DNA from: Datura wrightii
Lineage: Eukaryota > Streptophyta > Magnoliopsida > Solanales > Solanaceae
DNA: 64,000 bases
Assembly (NCBI GenBank): GCA_035772735.1
Contig: JASDFA010000008.1
Span: 6,740,501 to 6,804,500, forward strand
Direction: 5' to 3'
Numbering within the stretch: the stretch's first letter is position 1; the number at the start of each line of letters is the position of its first letter. Shown piece after piece: positions 49,581 to 59,951 of this stretch. The notes under the pieces are model-generated. The model was not told the origin of the DNA and did no database searches. It worked only from the letters and a program-made list of their open reading frames with translations. The translations under genes were made by a program, and so were the position numbers.

Positions 49581-50180
49581 CTAAACACTTATCATTGCCT
49601 TTGGCCGTTGACATATGAAATCTACCACTGCACACTTATCCTCTAACAACACACTAACCTTACAAAGGTTTCTATAGTGTGTGGGTGGGTTTATCTCTTG
49701 GTAAACTCGGAAGAGTTCTTCTTCATCCTCGACCCTCATTTTCAGGTTCCTCTCTCTTAAGTCAATTACCACTCCTCCGGTGGCCAAGAATAGCTGTCCC
49801 AAGATTAAGGGTACCTGGTCATCAACATGAAAATCTAAGATAATAAAATCAGCAGGTATAATAAACTTACCCACTTTGATGAGAAGGTCCTCTATGATTC
49901 CATCCGGTGCCACTCGCGACTTATCCGCCAGCTGCAACATCAATCTTGTTGGTCGCGGTTTTCCCAAACCCAGGGTGTTAAATAAAGATAGGGGCATTAG
50001 ATTAACTGCTGCCCCTAGATCATATAAAGCTCGTAGCACTTCAGCTTTACCAATTTGTATGGGGAGGGTAAAACTCCCTGAGTCTTTGAGCTTCGAATCT
50101 TGCTCAATACCCTATGACTATACTCCTCCGTCAGTGCTACTATTTGGACATCCACCAATATGACTTTATTGGCCATCACA
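49581..50180 (-). pseudogene. Element A Athila-type protease
   Basis: The block ALYDLGAAVNLMPLSLFNTLGLG is the retropepsin active-site region; Athila elements use D-L-G rather than D-T-G. It is followed by LQLADKSRVAPDGIIEDLLIKVGKFIIPADFIILD and LILGQLFLATGG. There is a frameshift near 50,030 at the join with gag. No RT follows: the conserved hairpin module lies about 150 bases after the ORF. Confidence 0.82.
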
Positions 50181-50189
50181 TCCTTCAAG

Positions 50190-51319
50190 TATTTAGCATA
50201 CATGGTCATTCCCTGCAAAACATCAAGCAAAGGCAAATTTATGTGAAGTTCTTTAAAAATCTCAAAGAACTTTTTGAAGCATTCCTCCTCCTTGCTCTTT
50301 CCGAATCTCTGAGGGAATGGTGGTGGTGGTCTTTGTGCTTGCTGCAATGAAGATTGTGCATTTTGTTGCACAGCACTCTGATTCTGTCCCTTGTCCGTGG
50401 ATGATCCTTGTCTAACTAACTCCGGCTGCACCTCATTTCTTTTCTCTTTTGGCACTACATCAGCTAATTGTTTTCCACTCCTCAGACTGATGGCGTTGAC
50501 CTGAAGGGGGTTAGGGTCTGTGTCACTTGGTAGTCCTCCCTTTGGTATCATGTTTTGAGTAGCTGCTATCTGACCCATTTTCTTTTCTAGATTGCGGGTG
50601 GCCAATTGCTGATTCTTCAAGTCTGATGTCATCCTCGCCCAATTTTTTGCTAACTGATTCTGGGTCTCCATGATTTTCTGTAACGTTTCCTCAATATTGG
50701 TGCTCAACTAGCCATCATTCTGCCTATTCTGCTGATACTACTGCTGTTGAGGTTGCTGATAACTTTGCTTTTGATTTCCACCCCAAGAAAAATTTGGGTG
50801 GCTCTGCAAATTTTTGTTGTAGTTGTTTCAAAAATTCTGAGTGTTCCTCTGCACATTCCCAACAAAATTGACTGATTCCAGATTGGCTCCACAAGATTCT
50901 TCATTGTGCCCATTATTTCCACAAATTTCACACCAACTCGGAGCTTGCTAAACTGCATTAACCTGACCCTGCTGTTGGTTCATACTCAATTTATTGAACT
51001 GAGTCATAATCTGATGCTGGAATGAAGCTAACTGTGCTGCCAAGACATTCATACCATCTACTTCTATCATCCCTACTCTCTTTCCTGTCCCTCTTGATGA
51101 TTCACTATGCCATTCTGGATTTCCTTGAGCAATTCTATTCAACAGCGTGTACAGCTCATCATACGTCTTCTCTAAAGCTTGCCCACCCGATGCAGAGTCT
51201 AGCAAAATTTTTGTATGTGGGTCTAGATTTTCTACAAAGGTATGGGCCAGCACTTCATTGGATTGCTGGTGATGGGGATAGTTTCTTTATAATGACTTGA
51301 ATCTTTCGCAATCCAAATT
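50190..51319 (-). pseudogene. Element A gag, N-terminus missing
   Basis: C-terminal half of an Athila-type gag. It includes LAHTFVENLDPHTKILLDSASGGQALEKTYDELYTLLNRIAQGNPEWH, LSMNQQQGQVNAV, an intact CX2CX4HX4C knuckle (CEICGNNGHNEESC) at about 50,900, a Gln-rich linker, and IMETQNQLAKN heptads. The capsid domain present in B is cut off at 51,319. Confidence 0.8.
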
Positions 51320-51391
51320 TTTGTGATATGATTGTAATGCATGAATTCGTTTTGGTTTGAGTTGTTAATTGTTGTTTTGTCTTACATTCTT
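51319..51391 (+). repeat. Inverted LTR segment at the A/B junction
   Basis: Reads as the inverse complement of 46,599-46,670 in the LTR of A, between the broken end of the A gag and the broken LTR of B. The LTR resumes in its normal orientation from about 51,395. Confidence 0.7.
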
Positions 51392-53708
51392 TATTATAAA
51401 GAATAGGTAAAAGAGAATGTAAAAATTAGTGAACCCTAGGTGAGTTCTTAACTTCTCCCTTCACTCCGCTACGGTTCTCAGAAAAAACATAACGACAAAG
51501 TGATTTTAGAAGCTAAGGGTTTAATTTATATTAAATAAGGAATTTATGATTTTTGGCCTGTCATGGAATGGTTCCGTGGTACGGAGGTGAACGCACCAAT
51601 TTGCCTCCGTGCCACAGAGGATGTGGAGGGCCACTGGAATTTGCACTTGAATGTTGCTTGGCCGAGGCATGGCGCGACAGCTGGCGTGGCACGACGCTTG
51701 TCCTGCACGATGGCCAACGTGACACAGCCTGTGGCGCGCAGCAGTGCCTGGCGTGGCATGGACGCTGGCGCGCAGGTGCCTTGGAGTACAGAATTTTGCG
51801 CGCATGGCCTTGGCTTGGCACGGTGCTGGGTGCGGCACACGCACAGCGTGGCACGCTGCCTGGCGCAGCCAGCCTTGCCATGGCATGTTTTCTTGCCATC
51901 TTTTGCATTTCGCTTCCAACTCCATTCCTTCACTTCACCTATCATTATTTAGTCCCTCATATGCATTTTACACCTACAAAACAAGGACTAATCATGTTGG
52001 TTAGTGCATACCCAAATTTAAGAAAAATCTCATAATAATGTAAGTGTATAATTAGACAAACATGACTAAATTAATCTATAAAATAGCACTTGGGCAAGCA
52101 ATTATGCCAAAGATCACTACCCCACACTTAAAGCCTTGTTCGTCCTCGAACAACTCTTTTACATCTCATGCACATGAAGATTCACACATAGCTAATTGAG
52201 AAAGACAATTCAAGCTACGGCTACAACGATTGTTTTTAGATAGCAAGTTAAAAATATTTCATGCATGGTGTAACCATCAAAATAAAATATACTATGTGAA
52301 GACTTCCTCACCTCAAGAATCTACTCTCAATCTTAACAAACTCATGCAAATCATTTGATCAAGAAATCCGACATGAATATTATCCTTCATTAAACATGTG
52401 CCCTCACAACAAGAGAAATACCCATTTTTACTCACAAATTTTCAAATCAAATCGTGTATGGGTGTATGGATAAGAATTTAGCTCACTATCACAAAGAATT
52501 CACATGCCACGCGTATTAACCCATAAGCTTTCCCTTAGTGTTTTACTCCACTAATTTAAGACTGTTTGACCGTAAGATCAAATAGGACTTATCGGGTCCT
52601 AATGTAAGCTAAGGGATGGGTAGGTACTATTCTGGCTTGTAATAGTTGCTATCTTTCCCAAGAACTTTTAATACATCACCCGTTCGTTACAGACATCTCT
52701 TCTCTTACTTCACCTTCATTCTTTTCACTCTTAAATTTCCTCTTTTGTTTTCCATTTCTTTAAGCACACTTAGCTTATTAGTAAGGAGTACTTCAACAAC
52801 TTTTTCATTCATTTCTTCTCTTACTCCCTAGCAATACTCAAGCATTTTCAAACAAGTGCACCTCTAATCTTTTCCTCAACTCCCACAACCGTTATTTTTC
52901 CTTCTTGTTCACGATTCTCACTCCTTTACTCGTTTGGATTTTTCACTTAAGCGCTTAGGAGTTTTTGAGCAACTTCAAGGCTATTGAAAGAAAAGGATTA
53001 AACTTATGTTGCAGCTATCAAAGAATAGGCTTAAGGTTCAATGGGGCTAACTAGGATCAGACAGTCAAGGTAGGTAAAGCGAGGGATAAAAATTAGGCTC
53101 ATTCAAAGAAATGCCTAAATCATCTCCTTAAATCAACATCCCTCATTTCGTTTCGTATACACCAGGCAAGTTCTACACACTACACCATAGAATGGAATAT
53201 TCAAAAAGACCATACACTCACAACAACATGCTCAATTCAAGACAAATTCAGCAGGCTCTTAACTCAGCTAATCACAAGAATTCAAAATTAAGCTTTAAGC
53301 ACATAGAGTCACATTCAAGAACCTAGGTGTTTCAAACAGAGTTATACAACTTCTTACATGCTTCAACACTAACCACACTTGCATCTCACAATCATGTATA
53401 GCACATAACAAGAACATCATGCCATTAATTGACTACGGATTCAAAAACCAAAACCTATTGACTAATTCTCCCTCAAGACGGTCGTCATCCATCCATCATC
53501 GGGAATAGTTCCTAACTATGACTAAAAACATCTATGTACAGACAAAGAAAATTTTTATTCTTCAGTTCAAAGTGTCCCCCGTCGGAAAAGAACCAAAAAG
53601 AAAAACCAACGGGTGGGTGAATCATGCTTAACTCAAAAAATTTTCCTCAACCAATACCTATCAAGCACTAAATTCACCCGAAATCATTAAGCACAAAATT
53701 TTGAAATT
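51392..53708 (-). repeat. Element B 3' LTR, U5 end missing
   Basis: Matches 46,750-49,094 of the A LTR on the same strand. The last ~0.9 kb (U5) is absent. The GC-rich block at 51,560-51,900 is larger than in A, with many GGCGTGGCACG-like words. The TATA box equivalent (near 51,527) is mutated. No genuine gene lies here. Confidence 0.8.
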
Positions 53709-54003
53709 TTCCTCACCCCACACTTGAATCATGCTATGTCCCAAAGCATCCAATTAAAATTCAAAAAGGGTGATAAATACTCCCTGAGGCCTCTAGGCCT
53801 AGCTAACAACATGGTTTTCTTCATTTTTGAACAAGTTGGTATTCGACCCCACACTTTCCCACTTTCATGCTTCTTAGCTTCCTCCTCCAAGGTAGTCATA
53901 CTTCCCCTCCATCTGTGCTTAATTATCCACCAAAAACAACAATAAGATAAAAATAAACACAATCAACAAAAATGAAAGAAATTAACATTGTACCTATGGT
54001 ACC

Positions 54004-54052
54004 CTTGGGTTGCCTCCAAAGCAGCGCCTAATTTTACGTCGCGGCACGATGT
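54004..54052 (-). other. Conserved double-hairpin module, element B copy
   Basis: Minus strand: CATCG-TGCCG-CGACG, then spacer, then CTTTGG-AGGCAA-CCCAAG (five of six pairs). It begins within a few bases of the end of the B protease ORF. Confidence 0.75.
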
Positions 54053-54055
54053 GGA

Positions 54056-54730
54056 CTATCCTTTTCTGTACATCCTCCTACCCGTGTTCCCTTTCGAGAA
54101 CCATCTTCTTCTCTTTTTATTTTTCAAAGGAATAGCCGCCACTCTATCCCTCTCTTCCTCCAACTCTTTATCTAACAAAATTCCTCCCTTAGATTCGGGC
54201 TGAAAAGTAATCATCTCCTGTGGCCGTGGACCTATGGAATCTGCCGCCCCACCCTTAGCCTCTGATAGCACACTAACCTTACAAAGGTCTTTGTATTGTG
54301 TGGGTGGGTTAATATCTTGGTAGACCTGGAAGAGTTCTTCTTCATCATTGACCCTCATTTTCAAGGTCCCTGCTCTTACATTTATAATCGCTGCTCCAGT
54401 GGCTAAGAATGGCCGTCCCAAGATCAGGGGTACCTTGTCATCAACTTTAAAATCCAATATAATAAAATCAGTGGGTATAATGAACTTACCCACTTTGATG
54501 AGAAGGTCCTCAATTATTCCATCTGGTGCCACTCGCGACTTGTCTGCCAGCTGCAGCATCAATCGTGTTGGTCTCGGTTGACCCAGCCCCAAGGTGTTAA
54601 AGAAAGATAGGGGAATTAGATTAACTGCTACCCCTAAATCACACAGAGCTCTTATCACCTCAGCTTTACCAATTTGTATGGGGAGGGTAAAACTCCCTGG
54701 GTCTTTGAGCTTTTTAGGTATCATGCTCAT
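54056..54730 (-). pseudogene. Element B Athila-type protease with basic C-terminus
   Basis: Open for 224 codons. Active-site block ALCDLGVAVNLIPLSFFNTLGLG, then LQLADKSRVAPDGIIEDLLIKVG and ILGRPFLATGAAI, all typical of Athila retropepsins. The end is strongly basic (KNKKRRRWFSKG), comparable to the end of ORF1 in element C (SSRWRKKR). It is fused in principle to gag but separated by a frameshift and stops near 54,735-54,810. Confidence 0.85.
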
Positions 54731-54807
54731 TACTCAGTGGCTGCACTCCTCAGTCATTTCTACTATCTGAATATCCACCAATCTGACTTTGTTGGCCACC
54801 ACATCTT

Positions 54808-56368
54808 TCAAGTACTTTGCATACTTGGGCATCCCTGTAAAACATCAAGAATGGGCAAATTTATGTGAAGTTCTTTGAAAATATCAAAGAACTTTCTAAA
54901 GCATTCCTCCATCTTGCTCTTTTTGAGTCTTTGCAGAAATGGTGGTGATGGTATCTGTGCTGGCTGCAATGATGATTGGGCATTTTGTTGCACAAAACTC
55001 TAATTCTCTCCCTCGTCAGTGGATGGGCCCTTTTTAACCAACTCCGACTGCACCTCATTTCTCCTCTCTTTCAGTGGTGCATTAGCCAATTGCCTGCCAC
55101 TCCTCAGACTAATGGCATTGACCTGTCAGGGGTTTGTGTCTGTGTCACTAGGTAATCCACCCTGCGATCTAGTGTGATGAGAAGCTGCTAGTTGACCCAT
55201 CTACTTCTCTAGATTGCGGGTGGCCAACTGCTAATTTATCAAATCTGATGCCATCCTCGCTTGATTCTCCGCTAATTGGGTTTGTGTCTCCATAATCTTC
55301 TGCAACTTCTCCTCAATGTTGCTGCTCAACTGGCCACCATTCTGCCTATTTTGCTTCTGATACTGCTGCTGTTGAGGTTTCTAGTGGCTTTGACTTTGAT
55401 TTCCACCCCAAGAAAAATTCGGGTAGCTCTGCCAATTCTTGTTGTAATTGTTCCCAAAATTCTGATTGTTTCTCTAAGCATTCCCAAAAAAATTGACCGA
55501 TTCAGGATTGGCCTCGTAGGATTTTGCATTATGCCCATTATTTTCATAGATTTCACATGAACTCGGAGCTTGCTGAACTGCATTTACCTGTCCCTGCTGT
55601 TGGTTCATACTCAATTTATTGAACTGAGTCATCATCCGATGCTGAAATGATGCTAGCTGTACAGCCAAGGCGTTTACACCATCCACCTCAATCAGCCCTG
55701 CTATTCTCTTTCCTACCCTCTCGATAACTCATTGTGCCACTCTGGATTTCCCTGAGCAATCCTGTTCAACAAAGTGTACAACTCATCATAAGTCTTCTCT
55801 AATGCTTGCCTACCCGATGCAGAGTCTAGTAAAATTTTGTGTGTGGGTATAGACTTTCCACAAAGGTATGGGCTAGCACTTCATTGGACTGCTGATGATG
55901 TGGGCAGTCTCTCAATAATCACTTGAATCTCTCCCAAGCCAAATACAAGTTCTCCTTCGGCCTCTGCTTGAAGCTTAATATTTCACTCCTGAGTTTGGCA
56001 GTCTTGCCTGAAGGGAAGAATCTAATGAGGAACTTCTTTGCCAAATCGTCCCAAGAAGTTATGGAATTTGGTGTCTCTGATTTCAACCACCTCTTTTCCT
56101 CTCCCAACAATGAGAATGGGAATAGGGTAAGTCGAACATAATCTGTGGACACTCCGGTGGGGACGAACGTGTCACTAATCTCAAGGAAGTTTTGTAAGTG
56201 CTGCTGTGGATCCTCCTGAGTCATCCCAGTGAACTGGCCACTAGAATGTAACATCTGCACCATATTTTGTTTCAATTCAAAGTTCCTTCCAGGTTCTAGT
56301 TTGCAGATACTAGAGGTCAGATTTGTCGCTAGTGGGATTGCCACTTCGCGAACTGGTCGAGCTGCCAT
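54808..56368 (-). pseudogene. Element B gag (Retrotrans_gag)
   Basis: The capsid core is at 55,919-56,368, with the PF03732-like pattern DYVRLTLFPFSLLGEEKRWL, SITSWDDLAKKFLIRFFP and SFKQRPKENLYLAWERFK. A likely start is the ATG at 56,366-56,368 (MAARPVREVAIPLA). The zinc-knuckle region near 55,555 is damaged (CEIYENNGHNAKSY; second and fourth ligands lost). A Gln-rich linker and IMETQTQLAEN heptads follow. Several stops, mostly at former CAG or TGG codons. Confidence 0.85.
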
Positions 56369-56639
56369 GGTTTCAGGTAACAACTTCGCTTTCCCTACTG
56401 GTGGGTGTTGTTGTAACCTTTCCTAAAAGGCTCTTTAGTTTTCTCCCTAGAGTTTCCCTCCTGCGTAAATGAAGTTGACGTTCAGGTTCAAGCAACGGTT
56501 CCACTAGCTCTCTATTCTTTACCAGCTCTGCAAGGACAACTTGTCACCTGCAATATATTAGACTAAGACCAAGTTTCTCAGCACTTAAGGGAAATTAAAA
56601 ATCACACAAAAACAGAAAAATTTACTAAACTTCACTAAT

Positions 56640-56657
56640 TCCCTGGCAACGGCGCCA
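56640..56657 (-). promoter_or_regulatory. Element B primer-binding site (Asp-tRNA type)
   Basis: Minus strand TGGCGCCGTTGCCAGGGA, one base from the Athila/Tat primer-binding site TGGCGCCGTTGCCGGGGA, complementary to the 3' end of aspartate tRNA. It lies six bases inside the LTR end. Confidence 0.85.
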
Positions 56658-56663
56658 AAAACT

Positions 56664-57372
56664 TGTTGCGCTCCAGTGCACTCGCAAGCATACACGGTCA
56701 TACAAGTAATACAGTGGCCCTTTGTAAGAGCCGGATGTCGAACCCACAGGGACTGGACCAATTCAGCAAATTATGAAGTTCAAGTGTAAGATAACATTCA
56801 CAAGTGTTGATTAGAGAAGTTTTTGGTAAATCATAATTAAGTTTTGGGGTGGTCAAAAAACAATCTAGAAACAATATAAGAAGCAACTAGAGCTAGGGAC
56901 GGATAATCATACAATGCTACACTTTATCATGGTTCACATATGAAATTATCAATTGTTGTCTCACATAGTTGGAAAATGTGATGTTCATGGTATTTTGAGC
57001 CTTTAAACACGACGAACTAGCTTCAACACTACATCATTGAGCGGGGATGTGACAACCTAGTTCGTGGGCAATTCAACTACATGGATGTGGTTTACGGGGT
57101 TTGTGCTCTTGATTAGGGACTTTCGTACCTCTAATCATTTAACCCAACTTAGCTTCACAACTACTTCTATGAGTGGTGGAGTGATAATTCTACGTCGGTG
57201 TCTTGCTATCATCCGGTTTTATCAACCAAGCAAAGAAAATTAGGTATAATTTCTATCCTAACAGCGAATCCTATCGTAAGATAAGAACTTGCTCCCTACT
57301 TTCTCTTGTTCTAGCCTAGGGTTAGTATCTAAAGCGTTTACCTAGCTTAAAATATATGTTTTCATGGTTATT
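56664..57372 (-). repeat. Element B 5' LTR, U5/R part only
   Basis: Matches 45,862-46,590 of the A LTR. It is cut at about 57,372, where the plus-strand LTR of C starts in the opposite direction. Most of U3 is lost. Confidence 0.8.
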
Positions 57373-58788
57373 GATGTTGGGCAGATTTATATGCCCAAGT
57401 GATACTCAAAAGTATCATTTTCGCCTTGTTTATCTATGAATGTGTATACATTTTCATCTAATAGGCAATAAAATGTGAATTTATACTAACCAACATGATT
57501 AGCATTGTTTTGCAGGTAAAATGTGATTTCGGGAAGCTAAAATGCATGTTGGATGATATCGGAGTTGGACTTGGATGCGAGCAAGGGAAAAGGCATTGGA
57601 CAGCATGAAATAAAGGGGCTCCGCGATGGAGCCGTGTCACGCTGCCATCGCGGAGGCATTCTGCCTGGATGGGAAAATTCACCCAAATTCCAGAGGAGGT
57701 CCACGTTTGCTCCGTGGCACGGAGCCAGTGCTCCACGATGCACGCCGTGCCACGTTGAGCCTGAATTCCCGGACCCCCAGTTCCACTGAGGGTCTGCGTT
57801 CATGGCGTGTAACGGAGGCAGTGCTCCGTGATGCACTCCGTGACACGTTGCTCATTATTCCGGGAAAAATTCCCATCAGTATAAATAGAACACTTAAGTT
57901 CATTTTTCACAATGCTGACTTGGTGGAGCAAGGACGTGGGTTACAGGTAGTTGAGGGACGAAAAGTTCAGGGTTTTTTCTCTCTTTCTTTCTTCTTTAAT
58001 TCAATTGCTTGTATGATTAACACTCATTTTATGATGATTAATCCACAAATGAGTGGCTAATTCCTCTCCTTGCTGAGGTTATGAACAATTGTGATGAAAT
58101 TTGATTATTGATTCTATGGTTTTCTTCTTTTCTTCCATGTTGTTCTATTAATTCTTGTTTCTACTACATTAGTGTGTGGCCTACATTAATGTACATCTAA
58201 AAAGTCCGGTTTCACTCGAGAGAGCACGAAATTGGAAAGTTGTGAATTAATAGGATATGTTCTTTACTTGAATTGGGAAAATTGGGTCTTGATTTGCTTT
58301 CAGGATAGAAATATACCTGAAAGTCGTATTAGTCAATTTAGGAACCGGAATCGTATGGCTAGGACATGAATTGCATTTGATCACAGAAATGTAGACGGAT
58401 GGTTCATGATTCTTAAGTGAGGTTAAATACGAGAGTTTTAATCTCTTGGCAAATGTTCTTGGCTAGCAATAGGAAGAAAAGATTAACCAATTTATGATGA
58501 TAATCAATTTCATTACATGTTCGTTTAACCTCAGCATGCTTTCATTCATAGTTCAGATTCAAAGTAGATAATTGTTCTTAGTTTTAGAATAAAAATTTAT
58601 AAAACAAACTATCAATTTTTTGGTTACATTGTTGTCTGCATTTTCAGAAGTAAATTATAGTATACTTGAGCAAATTGCACTTAGTCCAAGTCTCTGTGGG
58701 ATAGATACTTGGCTTACTAAAGCCACTTACTACTTGTTCGACCACGTGCACTTGCGTGTTGTTTTGTATACCCACAAACACCCGAACA
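57373..58788 (+). repeat. Element C 5' LTR, left part missing
   Basis: Matches 1,375-2,788 along its length. Contains the hairpin at 57,619-57,655 (11-bp stem), the TATA box at 57,880, the ATGAGTGGCTA leader word at 58,048 and the CTCTGTGGGAT phrase near 58,693. Ends CCCGAACA at 58,788. Confidence 0.85.
57880..57888 (+). promoter_or_regulatory. Element C LTR TATA box
   Basis: TATAAATAG, same context as 1,882-1,890. The promoter would drive ORF1. Confidence 0.65.
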
Positions 58789-58794
58789 AGTTTT

Positions 58795-58812
58795 TGGTGC
58801 CGTTGCCGGGGA
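58795..58812 (+). promoter_or_regulatory. Element C primer-binding site (Asp-tRNA type)
   Basis: TGGTGCCGTTGCCGGGGA, six bases after the LTR end, one change from the Athila consensus. Together with B this shows the two families use the same tRNA primer. Confidence 0.88.
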
Positions 58813-58945
58813 CTTGGCAATTGGTGAATTTGTCTTAAGTGTTAATTTACTATATTTTTTTTCTTAAGTGCTGACAACTTAGTCTTAGTGTTTGTTTTAA
58901 TTCTTTTTCATTTTATTTTTTTCTTTTTCGGATACCCTTATTGAC

Positions 58946-59893
58946 ATGACATCGTGGAATACAAATGGTATAAATGGTGGATACTCATATTTTAGCGAAT
59001 CTTGTCTGAATTGCGGAGGACACCACTCGTGTCAACGCTGTAACACGTGCAATATATGTGGTGGTCAAGATGGCCATTGGGATGGCTGTCCGAATGCATA
59101 TTTCCCTCCCCCAAGCCCCTACTATGATCCTTCTGTTGTTTTTGCTGAATATAGGCATGCTGAAAATGAGGACTTGGGACGCCAAGCTCGAATAGAAGAC
59201 ATGCTGAAACAACTCCTGGAGCAATCAGAAGCAATGAAGGAGGCGATGGCAGTATTGAGAATTCAGCAAGAAGAGAATGCAGAGGCTCTAGAAAGGATGA
59301 GCGTCAAATTCACGGAGTTGATTGCTGAGGCTGAAGCTTGTGATAAATTGCAGGTGACAGTTTTAGCCGATATTCAAGAGGAACTACAAGAGGAAGACAA
59401 GGGTGAATTTTTGGATGAAGCCCAACAATTAGAATCTCTTGAGTGTCCCCATGATGGGCTCACACTTATGGAAAATCCATTCATGGAAGAAGAGATAGAG
59501 TATCACCCATTTGACATTAATGGAGAGATAGATGTCGATGCTGAGAAGGTGTATACAAGCAAGGAGGTTAAGCACAATGCATTTTCAGAGTTGAGGTTTA
59601 TTGGACCACACTCGAAGCATTTTTCAACATTAAGTTTGGTTGAAAACATAGAAATAGAGTCTTCCAAGCTTATAGAGAAATGTCTAGAGGAGGACCAAGC
59701 CCCGTATATTTTGAAATTTGCTAACTCAGAGAGACAAAATGACTTCGCTTACTTAAGGACCAATAAGTGCAAACGGCAACATCTACTGCTTGGTCCTTAC
59801 AATTTTTCACCACCACCCCTGGAGCATAAGAGGAAATTAGATAAGAAATTAGGGGTGAGATTCATATCCTCAAGGTGGAGGAAAAAGCGGTGA
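58946..59893 (+). CDS. Element C ORF1: Cys-rich, coiled-coil protein of unknown function
   Basis: An intact 315-codon ORF that begins 134 bases after the primer-binding site. Residues about 19-49 are Cys/His-rich (CLNCGGHHSCQRCNTCNICGG, then GHWDGC), arranged like one or two zinc-binding units. A Pro/Tyr stretch follows (PPPSPYYDPS). Residues about 70-135 are heptad-like and rich in Glu, Gln and Leu, a likely coiled coil. The middle is acidic (EELQEEDKGEFLDEAQQLE) and the end basic (SSRWRKKR). No retropepsin or capsid motif. It occupies the gag position, so an RNA-binding or assembly role is conceivable but unproven. Its stop is ten bases before the conserved double hairpin, as for the B protease ORF. 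Confidence 0.7.
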   Translation: MTSWNTNGINGGYSYFSESCLNCGGHHSCQRCNTCNICGGQDGHWDGCPNAYFPPPSPYYDPSVVFAEYRHAENEDLGRQARIEDMLKQLLEQSEAMKEAMAVLRIQQEENAEALERMSVKFTELIAEAEACDKLQVTVLADIQEELQEEDKGEFLDEAQQLESLECPHDGLTLMENPFMEEEIEYHPFDINGEIDVDAEKVYTSKEVKHNAFSELRFIGPHSKHFSTLSLVENIEIESSKLIEKCLEEDQAPYILKFANSERQNDFAYLRTNKCKRQHLLLGPYNFSPPPLEHKRKLDKKLGVRFISSRWRKKR

Positions 59894-59902
59894 AACTTTG
59901 TA

Positions 59903-59951
59903 CATCGTGCCGCGACGGTAAACCAGGCGCTGCATGGGAGGCAACCCATGG
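59903..59951 (+). other. Conserved double-hairpin module, element C copy
   Basis: CATCG-TGCCG-CGACG, spacer, then CATGGG-AGGCAA-CCCATG (59,933-59,950, six perfect pairs). Compared with A and B, the second pair has changed from T-A to A-T on both sides, so pairing is kept. Confidence 0.78.

Larger units (their letters stand above)
53709..56663 (-). mobile_element. Element B: Athila-like gag-PR element without RT (internal part)
   Basis: From the right on the minus strand: primer-binding site, non-coding leader, gag (capsid, knuckle, Gln-rich linker), protease, conserved hairpin module, polypurine tract. There is no RT, RNase H or integrase between protease and module; the space is only a few bases. 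This is a non-autonomous layout shared with A. Confidence 0.85.

Noticed and set aside
51544..52035. Several long overlapping open frames on both strands in the GC-rich block
   Set aside because: They lie in LTR U3 of element B, are open in five frames because GC-rich repeats lack stop codons, have Cys/Arg/His-rich repetitive products, and match the equivalent repeat block in other LTRs.
58795..58812. Possible tRNA gene at the TGG(T/C)GCCGTTGCC sequences
   Set aside because: Only 18 bases match the 3' end of a tRNA, in antisense, right beside an LTR end: a primer-binding site, not a tRNA gene.
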